From positions 64,959,228-65,023,227 of the forward strand of contig OX578283.1 in assembly GCA_951217055.1 (NCBI GenBank): a stretch of DNA of 64,000 bases. Reading direction: 5' to 3'. Under the pieces are notes generated by a model. That model made no database searches, was not told the origin of the DNA, and saw nothing but the letters and a program-made list of their open reading frames with translations. The DNA is from Gerris lacustris. Lineage: Eukaryota > Arthropoda > Insecta > Hemiptera > Gerridae. Below, one piece after another: positions 22,452 to 31,337 of the stretch (positions are counted from its first letter, which is position 1; the number at the start of each line of letters is the position of its first letter). Made by a program: the position numbers and the translations under genes.

Positions 22452-22546
22452 CTAGGAAAGCATTAGTGTCTGCTCATGCCCAGTTTGAGATTCTCAGGTT
22501 CAGACTGGGCATGCGCTAAAACCAATGCTTTGCTGTTTCCTCTGGT
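22452..22546. mobile_element. Short hairpin element (GCGCATGCCCAGTCTGA type), copy 1
   Basis: GGAAAGCATTAGTGTCTGCT, then CATGCCCAGTTTGA, pairs imperfectly with TCAGACTGGGCATGCGCTAA and AACCAATGCTTTGCTGTTTC 10 bp further on. The reverse complement of the right arm (AGAGGAAACAGCAAAGCATT, then GGTTTTAGCGCATGCCCAGT) is nearly identical to 25,102-25,152, so this is a dispersed miniature foldback. Confidence 0.75.
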
Positions 22547-22842
22547 CAGTATTTTACTACAGTGTATTCAGGAGAGAACCAACTCCATGAAGCCTTTGAT
22601 ATTTTCATAACTTCTAGAGGGAAAAATTTGCTGCCCATATTTTCTCTCTCGAGAAGAAAAACTACCTATCGATACAGCATTACTATTATTAGTTCCATGA
22701 GGTGGCTCCATTGAACAGAATATAATGTCTTCGTCATTTATTTTGCACCAGGTAAGAGGGATTTTAGAGAGATTTGATATTCCATACATATAAAGGTGTG
22801 TCGACGCCATTCGCAAGTAGCAAGTTTATTGATTTTGCAGTT
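22547..22842. other. Intergenic DNA, nothing recognised
   Basis: The 82-codon minus-strand frame at 22,568-22,816 has no recognisable family. Composition is slightly less AT-rich than average. Confidence 0.4.
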
Positions 22843-22888
22843 AGTTATGGCTTAAAGTGGTCTATAGTCACCACTTTAAGCCATAACT
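22843..22888. repeat. Perfect 19-bp stem hairpin
   Basis: AGTTATGGCTTAAAGTGGT (22,843-22,861) and its exact reverse complement (22,870-22,888) enclose the 8-nt loop CTATAGTC. The word TTGTGGCTTAAGACATG a few bases later suggests it is part of a larger imperfect element. Confidence 0.93.
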
Positions 22889-23280
22889 ATGCGCCTTATA
22901 AGTTGTGGCTTAAGACATGGGGGGGGGGGGGAATCGAATAATTAGGGTGAAGAGCCAATGAATGGTCAGAATTTCGACTTAAGTAGAGGAGCGTGGCACT
23001 TAGGATAATCTTCTAGTGGATTTATTTTTTCCTTCTAATAGGTTGTGTAGCCATGTTTCCCTAGGCAAAAATGTCTACATTGTGCGGCGTTGTTTTTCTA
23101 TTTCATCTCTAGTTTTTTCTACCTTGTCTTCTATCTTTTATTTGAAATATCTATCTTTATTCCATTCTTATAAATTTATAAATCTATATTTTTATCTTTT
23201 TTATGAAAGAATATCTACAGTTTTATTATTTATATCCATTTGCAGAGTGGACGCGTTCTGTAAAAGGCCTATTTTGTTTT
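22889..23280. other. AT-rich intergenic DNA
   Basis: G12 run at 22,919-22,930. The open frame at 23,016-23,327 is Phe/Ser/Leu/Ile-rich, as expected from T-rich DNA, and includes the hairpin at 23,281; not credible as a gene. Confidence 0.45.
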
Positions 23281-23322
23281 CATATCTCTTTCTAGTAGGG
23301 ACGCCTCCTAGAAAGAGATATG
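23281..23322. repeat. Perfect 15-bp stem hairpin
   Basis: CATATCTCTTTCTAG (23,281-23,295) and CTAGAAAGAGATATG (23,308-23,322) flank a 12-nt loop. Function unknown; it may mark a target duplication or a structured end of the LTR-like stretch that follows. Confidence 0.9.
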
Positions 23323-23771
23323 AGTAATTTTAATTTTATTTCATCTTATTTATTTCTTAAGCTTAATATCATTTTGTTATTGTTATGATTAAGATATGAA
23401 TTTGGAGAGAAGAGTAGGGCTGGAACGTTGGCAAGTGCCGGGCAGTTACCTCCGGGAGTTACCCCAGAGAGCTGTTCCGTTACCGGAGGCAAGTTTTGGG
23501 AAATGGCCGTTGTCTCGATGGTGTCTAGGGCCTGAGTCGAGACCGGTTGCCTTTTCTTTTAATTGCCTTTGATTTTTTTAAACTCACCCTCAACTTTATT
23601 TTCGATCGCTGAATCTGCGATTTTTGGAGAGCCGCTTTGTGACGGCGATCATTTTGGACATCGCAACCATTTGCTGCTTGACGCTTGACGACGGACCCCA
23701 TCAAAGAACCAGTTTGAACTCCAAGGATAAAAATATATTATTTTATACTCTTTTTTTTATATCTCAAGTAA

Positions 23772-24352
23772 TAGTCCCCAGGCCACCATAAGAAGTGAGT
23801 CGCTGATTGATAAAGTTTTCTTACCTTATGGAATCGCTTATTTATGCCTTGTCCACCGATGAATTGGGTATATGGCAACTGGGCACTGGGCCATTTCTTT
23901 TTTTTTGACATGCCAAACATGCCCTTCTGCGGGAACATTGAAAAGAGATAGATACAATTTTGAATTTCACAGGATCGTTTAATTAAATTATTTAAAAAAC
24001 AGTGGTACACGTGGCCACCGATAAGAGTGGGCCGTTTGAGGTGTCCACCGCCCCAAACATGTCGCTCTGTGGGGACGTTGAAAAGTGAACGGCCCACCCG
24101 TATCGGTGGCCACCTGTACCACTGTTCTTTAAATAATTTAATTAAACGATCCTGTGAAAATCAAAACTTTATCTATCTCTTTTCAATGTTCCCGCAGAAG
24201 GGCATGTTTGGCATGTCAGAAAAAAAGAAATGGCCCAGCGCCCAGTTGCCATATACCCAATTCATCGGTGGACACGGCATAAATAAGCGATTCCATAAGG
24301 TGAGAAAACTTTATCGATCAGCGACTCACATCTTATGGTGGCCTGGGGACTA
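23772..24352. mobile_element. Foldback (TAGTCCCCAGG group)
   Basis: Ends TAGTCCCCAGGCCACCATAA at 23,772 and its inverse finishing GGGGACTA at 24,352. Arms of about 255 bp are nearly identical in reverse complement (AACATGCCCTTCTGCGGGAA, AGAAATGGCCCAG-type words, TTAATTAAATTATTTAAA). The centre (about 24,029-24,092) itself pairs GTGGGCCGTT with AACGGCCCAC. Open frames of 117-119 codons read from each arm are mirror products of the palindrome. The borders are TA, as in the TAGTCCAGG foldbacks. Confidence 0.88.
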
Positions 24353-24389
24353 TAAGATAGTTTTTTTTTATTTTATTTAATTGGATTTT

Positions 24390-24414
24390 GGGATATTCCT
24401 GATCAGAATATCCC
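24390..24414. repeat. Short hairpin
   Basis: GGGATATTC and GAATATCCC pair across the 7-nt loop CTGATCA. A small structure with no assigned role. Confidence 0.7.
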
Positions 24415-24649
24415 AAGTCACTTAGTAGGAATTAATTTTTGTTACATTCGTCTTAAATATACTTATATTTATTTTTCTAAGTTTTCTTTTTATTATTTTT
24501 CGTTATTTTCATAAAAATAACGTGGCGCCCTTTTACGAATTGAATTTTGGAACAAGTAAGTCCCACCCCCATTACACTGAGGTAGGAGGGGCTATTACCA
24601 ACCTGGGAAGGGTAGCTCTTTTGTTTGCCCTAAGTTTGGGACGTTACAG

Positions 24650-25018
24650 TTGGCCAATCTGAGTGTCAAAAGTCACAACTTGCAACGCACAAACTGTAGT
24701 ACTATATATCCAAAGAGCAACGGGTTAGCTAACTGGGGAGTGAAGTCTATGAATAAGAATTATGAGAAAATAGGAAGACATCTTTATGGAACTGCTAAAT
24801 TACAGGAGAATAAACCCATGGAATCGGGGCAACCAGGCTGAACTAATTTTTGGACGGCAATTACGCACTCGAGTACAAATAAAAAAAATGGTGGAAGGAG
24901 GGATATGGAATTTAAGTATAGGCAGAAACGTAACCCCGATACAAGCCAAGCAGCTTCAGAGACAAGAGACTATAGAAAGGCGGAGAGATGAACCGAGCAA
25001 CCGTGGTCATATAAGGTG
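24650..25018 (+). pseudogene. Ty3/gypsy-type integrase relic
   Basis: The frame from 24,650 reads KSHNLQRTNCS, then YPKSNGLANWGVKSMNK, recognisably the integrase catalytic-core motif usually written YHPQSNGxAERxVKxxK. A frameshift at about 24,790-24,830 moves to a second frame giving NYRRINPWNRGNQAELIFGR, equivalent to YRxTPHxxTGxSPAELLFGRxLRT. It then runs on through a basic tail (KQLQRQETIERRRDE) to TGA at 25,017. The conserved Glu-containing AER has changed (ANW), so it is inactive. No gag, protease or RT remains. Confidence 0.75.
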
Positions 25019-25082
25019 AGAAATGGAACCGGAACACTTTGATGTAATGTCACAGTTTAAAATAGTTTGCGAGCTCAAAGCT

Positions 25083-25205
25083 TTGTCCAGACTGCTGAAT
25101 CGAACAGAGGAAACGAGTAAAGCATTGGTCTTTGCGCATGCCCAGTCTGAGATGCGCCTGGGTTTGGCAATCTGGACTAGGCTTCAGGTCAATTTTTTTA
25201 CTTCA
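25083..25205 (+). mobile_element. Short hairpin-type element (GCGCATGCCCAGTCTGA), copy 2
   Basis: CAGAGGAAACGAGTAAAGCA then TTGGTCTTTGCGCATGCCCA and GTCTGAGATGCGCCTGGG match the reverse complement of the right arm of the element at 22,452. The second arm here (GCGCCTGGGTTTGGCAATCT) is more diverged. Confidence 0.55.
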
Positions 25206-25217
25206 AATTTTGTATTC

Positions 25218-26130
25218 TAAAGCCGGGTTTACACCAGAGTTACTAACACGTTTTGCTAACAATTGTTGGCAACATTTTGGAAAATGTTTCTGAATTTGTT
25301 ACCAACATTGTGTTGGCAACAAAAAAAAAATGTTAATAACAAGAATTTTGACATCAACAATATGTCAGTTAAGAGGAATGAATGTTGATAACAAATGTTA
25401 CTAACTAAATGTTGCTAACAAAAATCTATTTTGTTTTTATTTGTTATTAAAATTTTGTTGGTAACAAATGTTACTAACAAAATGTTGCTAACAAAATACT
25501 ATTTTGAGTTTGTATTTGTTATTAACATTTTGCCACATCCCCATGCTCACTTTGTCAATTGGCAGCAAAATGTCGAGTATTGTGGAAAAGCGGCATGGCG
25601 GAAGGGGCATGTTATAATCATCTGAGAAAAGTAATAACAAGTGTTGCTAAAAACCCCCACACTCGACAGAGCCAAATCCATGAGGCCAAATCCAAGCGAG
25701 CCATTTTAGAATCGCCCCAAAACCACGTTAAGGTCAGACCAGTCCGCGGCCACATGGATTTTGGACTTGCCGGAAATCCAGCCTGGCTCGTCGAGCCTCG
25801 CCGGTCTATCTGAGTTTCCCCACTGCTGGTGAGTTTTGGAGTGGCGTGGGCCCGTTTGGCCTGGTGGATTTGTTACCAACATTTGTTTTCCACTTGTAAT
25901 GGATAACAAAAATCTTGTTGATAACATGTATTTTTTTTGCTAACAAAAATTGTTGGTAACAAATTTAGAAGAATTTTTCAAAATGTTACTAACAATTGTT
26001 ATCAAAACATGTCAAAAATGTTTGTGTAAACCCGGGTTAATTTTGTTACCAACATTTTGTTATTAACAATTGGTTACTAACAAAATTGTTGGTAAAATTT
26101 GTTACTAACTCTGGTGTAAACACGACTTTA
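25218..26130. mobile_element. TIR element built from GTTGGTAACAAATGTTACTAAC-like repeats
   Basis: The left end TAAAGCCGGGTTTACACCAG, then AGTTACTAAC, pairs with the right end (GTTACTAACTCTGGTGTAAA, then CACGACTTTA) over about 30 bp with three mismatches. Inside, dozens of short units such as TTGTTAGCAACATTT, TTGTTGGTAACAAATGTTAC and their inverses form a self-complementary region. A unique GC-richer core (25,535-25,875) has no coding homology that I recognise. A second internal end-like word GTGTAAACCCGGGTTA at about 26,023-26,038 suggests either a nested copy or an earlier right end. Confidence 0.8.
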
Positions 26131-26554
26131 TAAGACAGGATATGGAGATTTGTGTTTTAATTTTTTTTTATATTTCCTGATCGCCTTAATATTTTCTATT
26201 TCAAAATGTAATATTTATTATCTTATATTATGGAAAGAATAATTCTTTAAATCTTATGATGTTGAGTATTCTCCAGTAAAAACTTTTTTAATCTACTTAT
26301 ATTAAACATTTTCTTTGATCTTGGTTTTATCGAGTCCGCTCGTGCATATTCTGGATCTCGATGTTGTTTTTTCTTTAAAGTTAAACTGATTTATCGGGTT
26401 TTCTTGAGTTCTTAACGAAAAATAAATAATGATACAAACTTAAGGATTTATTTATGTAGGTTGTCATAATTGTGTTTTTGTTATACGGCGTGTCTTTTTT
26501 AAATACATTTCAGTTGGATATATAATTATTCTTATTCTTATCTACTATTATTAC
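26131..26554. other. AT-rich intergenic DNA
   Basis: No supported feature. Confidence 0.5.
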
Positions 26555-26650
26555 TTTTTTTCCGAACTTACAAAAAGTAACGGAAGTATAGTGATCATTC
26601 TGAAGAACGAATGATCATTCTGCCACCCGGAAAAATCAAAATTTTTCCGC
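26555..26650 (+). repeat. Interspersed repeat family 4, 5' fragment, with a hairpin
   Basis: TTTCCGAACTTAC, then AAAGTAACGGAAGTATAGTG and ATCATTCTGAAGAACGAA, resembles the family 4 head. An ATGATCATTCTG-like word is duplicated, and CGGAAAAA/TTTTTCCG pair at about 26,628-26,649. Confidence 0.5.
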
Positions 26651-27054
26651 CATCTTGAACCCAGTTAGCAAACATTTAAACAAACGTAAAAACTCGAAAA
26701 ATGATCGAGTTCAAATTTGGCACGAATTTATATGGAATTTTGACTGCAATTTTGAAGTTATCGATGTTTGAATTTTGAAACTTTGAAGGTTACTAATACC
26801 GAATGTGTAAATACGTTTTTGACATACAGCATATCGTTGGAACCGGTAAAAATAAGGAACAAATATAATAAAACCCGATGAAATTCCATTGATTAGTTTT
26901 AAAAGCTATAAGTGGACATAATTATTAATTAGTATGATACTTTTGATAAACGTCAAAGCTTTTTTACATCTTTCAAAATACCAATAAAATTCCAATAATT
27001 AAATAAAATATTGTATACATTTCCGCCCCCTGCCTACATGGCCGCCCCCGGACC
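26651..27054. other. AT-rich repeat-like DNA
   Basis: Words such as gagttcaaatttggcacgaa are typical of the low-grade dispersed repeats in this window, but no second copy was located. No gene. Confidence 0.35.
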
Positions 27055-27387
27055 TGACTTGTCGGTACGGTATAGGTATGCGGTATTTTCTGCTTTACCG
27101 ATAGCTTACAAATAGCTTACCGAGACCGCCTTCATCTCCCCACTTGTCGGTATACTTTCGGTGGAATCTTGCAGTAACGGTATTGTCGGGACGTGATTAT
27201 GTCATCGTCAGAAGAAGATGGTACTTTACTGCTTCTGTTTTTACTGCTTGCTCGTACCGACTCTCTATATACCGATCCCATCATGGAGGACTCATTAAGA
27301 TATAAGCGCTCGGTAAAGGATCTGTACCGAATCGGTACCGAGCGTACGAGCTTACCGATACCACACCGATACCGTACCGACAAGTCA
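27055..27387. mobile_element. TGACTTGTCGGTACGGTAT TIR element (MITE)
   Basis: TGACTTGTCGGTACGGTAT at 27,055 is exactly inverted at 27,369-27,387, and the similarity continues as imperfect GGTATCGGT-type words for another 15 bp. The 333-bp interior is rich in CGGTAC/GTACCG words. Frames at 27,132-27,429 on both strands come from this symmetry. The flanking GGCCGC words on both sides may be part of a longer, degraded TIR. Confidence 0.8.
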
Positions 27388-27400
27388 GGGAGCGGCCTTA

Positions 27401-27459
27401 GTTCAAAACGGTCACCCATCCAGTACTGACCACGCCCAGTTCCGAGGTACCCCGTACCC
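27401..27459 (-). pseudogene. 5S rRNA-like fragment (SINE head relic)
   Basis: On the minus strand it reads GGGCGTGGTCAGTACTGGAT then GGGTGACCG, the 5S rRNA internal control region, where one T of the usual CTTGGATGGG is missing. The 5' part (GGTACCTCGGAACT) is degraded and there is no full 120-bp gene. Most likely the head of a 5S-derived SINE. Confidence 0.65.
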
Positions 27460-27468
27460 TATTTTTTT

Positions 27469-28060
27469 ACTTTCTCATATAAAGAGAAAGTATTGTGATG
27501 GCGCGAAAATTCGATTTTGAGATTTTGATGGATTTACACGTTTTGAGGTCCCCTGAGACCAAAAAAGTGGTTTTTAAAAAATGTCTGTCCGTCGTCTGTC
27601 TGTGCAGACGCCTGGAGCCTAAACCACTGGGCCGATTTTGACAAAATTTAGCATATAGGTTCAGAAAAATCATACCCCGAGGCGAAATCGAGAAATGACT
27701 TTTAGCTCCAAATTTGGGGGCGCAACCCCCCAAAAACTCTGAAAAAACGTGAAAAAAAAAATATTTCTCGAAAACGGTTCCGACGATTTTGATTAAAAAA
27801 TTCTAAAATGTAGTCCATTTAAATACGGATCCAACGATATAAGCAGTTTTTCCGGGAAAAATCTAGTTCCTGAGAAAATAGCTAAAAACGTGGACGGAGA
27901 GATCCCGGGTTCGATTCCCCGCCCTGGAGAAGTTGTTTTTATGGTAAATTTTGATATAATTAAACGCACTTACAAAAACTAATAAATGGAAAACATTGGT
28001 TAAGTAATTATGAACTTGTATATGAGAAAGTTTGTCTGAGTTGTCTCGAACCGATTTTTA
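27469..28060 (+). mobile_element. Family 5 element, plus-strand copy 1
   Basis: Head ACTTTCTCATATAAAGAGAA (a small hairpin), then GTGATGGCGCGAAAATTCG, GATGGATTTACACGTTTTGA, GTCTGTCCGTCGTCTGTC, TAGTCCATTTAAATACGGAT, the tRNA-like GTGGACGGAGAGATCCCGGG then TTCGATTCCCCGCCCTGGAG, and tail GTTTGTCTGAGTTGTCTCGA. About 590 bp, non-coding. The CGGGTTCGATTCCCC word is a pol III B box in a position where its T arm can pair, while the rest of a tRNA is not obvious. Confidence 0.85.
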
Positions 28061-28809
28061 TACTCATATGACGCCATTCATCTAAAATAGGACGCGAGGA
28101 AGCAATGTGCCACACTAATTGCCAGAATATTTTGTAAAAAAAAGAAGACTTTTTGGGGGAAAATTCCTTGTATTAAATTTGGTTTAATTTCATTACGGAA
28201 AAGGAGCTTTTAATTTTGCAATACTCGTAAAATATCGTTTTCATATAAGTATGTATTTGATTGTCTAATAGTTATAATTATTAGTGTATGTTTTGGTTAA
28301 TGAAAATCTTAGGGTGGGGGTTAGATCTCTATTTGGGATAGTAAATGGGGGTAGTCTGTGGTAGGTGTGTTATGGTGGAAGGTGAGGTGGGGTATTAGAG
28401 GTATAGGGGTCGGACCGTGCCAGCTATAACACCCTCCCAAATGGATTATATGTGAATTACAACTCCCTGGTTCGGCCTGGAAGGTCTCCTGGCTTGCCGA
28501 GTTCTCTGCCTCAGACCCTGCCAGAATATGGGGAATATGCTTATTGAGGGTTCAAAGTTATGTTCGACATACCGTGCCTCTGTGTGCCTCCCCGAGCAAC
28601 ATGAAATCCACTCAACCTACTCCAGTCTCAACAATCTTCATACTAAACGCAAATATATTACAATGTAAATTCCTTCTACGTATAAATATAACAGTCTACT
28701 TTTTAAAAAAATAGATACATTTATATACATAATATAAGATTATTCTCCGGTGTTTTTACTTAGCCTCTTTTACATTATAACATTTTTTTTTTTTTTTTAT
28801 TTAAATCAA
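28061..28809. other. Short dispersed motif, then a GC-richer unassigned block
   Basis: 28,086-28,125 is the dispersed ACGCGAGGAAG...GCCACACTAATTGCCAG motif. 28,310-28,640 is richer in G on the plus strand (gggtgggggttagatctc, gtggaaggtgaggtgggg) and then balanced; it looks like a repeat or LTR relic, but I could not find a partner. Confidence 0.35.
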
Positions 28810-29000
28810 ATTATTATTAATTATTATTATTATTATTATTAATTATACAACGGGAGACAGACAGAGAAAAATAGACCCCAGCACCGGAATTCGAACCACA
28901 GGCCTCCTTTATTTCCAGTACAGATGCTCTAACCAACTTTTGAAATTATTTTGGAGAATAATTTCCTCTGTTGTTAACGATACCAAGTCCCGAATTAAAC
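28810..29000 (-). mobile_element. tRNA-derived SINE, copy 1
   Basis: On the minus strand: A-box-like TGGTTAGAGCATC (28,923-28,935), B box GGTTCGAATTCC (28,886-28,897), GGTGCTGGGGTCTATTTTTC, TCTGTCTGTCTCCCG, then an (ATT)n tail at 28,810-28,845. The same body occurs at 32,945-33,320 and as a fragment at 53,983. Sequence 5' of the tRNA-like part (to about 29,095) is also shared with the 32,945 copy, so the unit may be longer. Confidence 0.78.
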
Positions 29001-29196
29001 TTTCAATTTTTCCACAAGTCTGAGGAATGACCATTTGCGATAATAGAACTAGACCGAGAAATAACGCTTATAATTATAAAGTACCCAATGAGTACCTGTA
29101 CCTAGTACAATCTGTTATACTGTACCTAGTAAAAAAATGTTTATATCATTACCACACCTTAATCATCCATCAACTTAAATATATTAAGTATATTTT

Positions 29197-29198
<2 letters not shown>

Positions 29199-29256
<58 letters not shown>
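29199..29256. repeat. T58 homopolymer
   Basis: An uninterrupted run of about 58 T. It could be a minus-strand poly(A) tail, but the sequence that follows (29,257 onward) has no recognisable retroposon body. Run length in an assembly is unreliable. Confidence 0.9.
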
Positions 29257-29260
<4 letters not shown>

Positions 29261-29866
29261 AACAGCACTGGCAGCTCACTCTACTGAAACGAATCACCAT
29301 TTCAATTTTGAGAACACGAAGATACTTATGAATGAATCTAATAATAAAAAAAGACTAACATTAGAAGCTTTACAGATTTCCAAAAATAATAATAGCATTA
29401 ACTATAAGAAGGACTGCAGAGAGTTAAATAAATATTATATAGGAATAATTTAAATTTTGTTGTTTAAAAAAGAATACTATATGTAACGCAGTCAGTTAGG
29501 AAGTTATTAACCTGGGTTTTTTGACAATATATGATTAATTGATTACCAAACTTTTATTACAGAGATAGAAATAGACTGTGATAGTGATAACAGACATGTT
29601 TTTTCGTTTTTTATTGTTAATTAAGTTATTTTGTGTTGTTTCTGTTTTCTTTGTTTAATTGTTGATTTTATGGAAGTAGAAAACAAAATGTTAAAATAAT
29701 ATTTTATATCATTACATATTTTTTGTGTTTTAATGACAAGTTACCAAGTAGGTAATGTTCTGTGACTGGAAGTTTGGGAGTAATATTAAGTTTTTTATCT
29801 TGAAATGGAATTGTTTGATTGTTGTTAATCAAGAACTATTTGAGGTAAATAGATTATAAATGGAAG
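29257..29866. other. AT-rich intergenic DNA
   Basis: No supported feature. Confidence 0.5.
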
Positions 29867-31118
29867 TAGTCCAGGCAAATTAGTAAAAAAAACCGCAAAT
29901 GGAGGAAATAATTTATAAAATTTTGAAACTTTGTGAAAACACTTTTTAGGGGTGTAGTAGTAAGAAACAGTAAAGTTCCCCACTCTTGGGGAGGCGCGTC
30001 CCCCCCTCCCCCTCCTTAAAGTCCAAAATTTACTTATTTTTCAATTTTTACGCAAAACTGTTAATTTTTTGAACAGAAGTGTTATTACCAAAATTATTCC
30101 TCACATAATTCTGCACAAAAAAGGTCCTATGCAAGTTTGAAGTGAGACATACCGTTTTCGAGATATTGTAGTTGGATAGAGATAAAACGTATTTTTGCGA
30201 ACCAAGATATCTAAAAAACAACACTTCCGATTTTAATGAAATTGGGGTGGTAGGTTATACTTAGCCCATTGTTGATCCCAAATAAGTTTCAACCTTTTGC
30301 GCCCATTATTTTATCCTCCACATGCGCACAAACATACATTTATTTAGACCTATATCTTCAAAAGTACTCAACTGATTATTATGAAATTTGGATGGTTTGT
30401 CGAAAGTAGCCCGCAGATAGCCTCAAAATAATTTTAACCGTCTGCGCTCTTTACATTTTCTAAATTGGTCCACTTTCTGTCTGTCTGTTGATAAATTGTT
30501 TGTCTGTCTGTTATGAATTAAAGTATCAATTTATCAAAATGTAAAGAGCGCAGACGGTTGAAATTAATTTGAGGATATCTCCGGACTACTTTCGACAAAT
30601 CATCCAAATTTCATAATAATCAGTTGAGTACTTTTGAAGATATAGGTCTAAATAAATGTATGTTTGTGCGCATGTGGAGGATAAAATAATGGGCGCAGAA
30701 GGTTGAAACCTATATGGGATCAACAATGGGCTAAGTATAACCTACCACCCCAATTTCATTAAAATCGGAAGTGTTGTTTTTTAGATATCTTGGTTCGCAA
30801 AAATACGTTTTATCTTTATCAAACTACAATATCTCAAAAACGGTATGTCTCACTTCAAACTTGCATAGGACCTTTTTTGTGCATAATTATGTGAGGAATA
30901 ATTTTGGTAATAACACTTCTCTTCAAAAAATTAACCGTTTTGAGTAAATAGTGAAAAATAAGTAAATTTTGGACTTTAAGGAGAGGGGAGGGGGGACGCG
31001 CCTCCTCAAGAGGGGGGAACTTTACTGTTTCTCACTACTACACCCCTTAAAAGTGTTTTCACAAAGTTTCAAAACTTTATAAATTATTTCCCCTATTATT
31101 CCTTATTTGCCTGGACTA
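29867..31118. mobile_element. Long foldback (TAGTCCAGGCAAAT ends), 1,252 bp
   Basis: TAGTCCAGGCAAATTAG at 29,867 is mirrored by ATTTGCCTGGACTA ending at 31,118. Almost the whole element is one palindrome: left arm to about 30,475, right arm from about 30,535, with a short centre containing GTCTGTCTGTTGATAAATTG. Matching words include GTAAAGTTCCCC, AAAGTCCAAAATTTACTTAT, GTGAGACATACCGTTTTC, GCCCATTGTTGATCCCA and TCAACTGATTATTATGAAAT. The arms differ by only scattered substitutions. Non-coding. The ends match the other TAGTCC foldbacks. Confidence 0.93.
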
Positions 31119-31337
31119 AAGTAAGAACCTTGTTCAGTTGTTGGATAGAGTAGTAAATACCTTGTTTTTTCAATTATGTTATAGGCTTGAAGATGACCTA
31201 AGGAGAAGGTCGAAATATGGCCAGGATGTTTTGAAACATGTTTAATAATTTATTATCCCTGTTGACCTCTCTATTAAAAAAAAAATATTAAAATTACTTA
31301 AAAGGGATCATTATAGTCAGAATTGTTTAAGTATATT
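31119..31337. other. AT-rich flank
   Basis: Contains ctaaggagaaggtcgaaata-type words. No gene or element supported. Confidence 0.4.

Larger units (their letters stand above)
23398..24530 (+). mobile_element. Possible gypsy-type LTR relic with PBS-like end, split by a foldback
   Basis: 23,398-23,771 is more GC-rich (ccgggcagttacctccggga, cgctttgtgacggcgatc) and reads like the transcribed part of an LTR. It is interrupted by the foldback at 23,772-24,352. At 24,523-24,530 the word TGGCGCCC follows an AAAAATAACG context, as a primer binding site does after a 5' LTR. An integrase relic begins 120 bp further on. The partner LTR was not found, so this is a tentative assembly of clues. Confidence 0.35.

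Noticed and set aside
23738..24380. Two 117-119-codon frames with similar peptides on opposite strands (containing QKGMFGMS)
   Set aside because: They are mirror images produced by the 581-bp foldback, not two genes. Similarity between them is explained by the palindrome.
27132..27429. 95- and 78-codon antiparallel frames
   Set aside because: They follow the inverted repeats of the 333-bp TIR element and include the 5S-like fragment.
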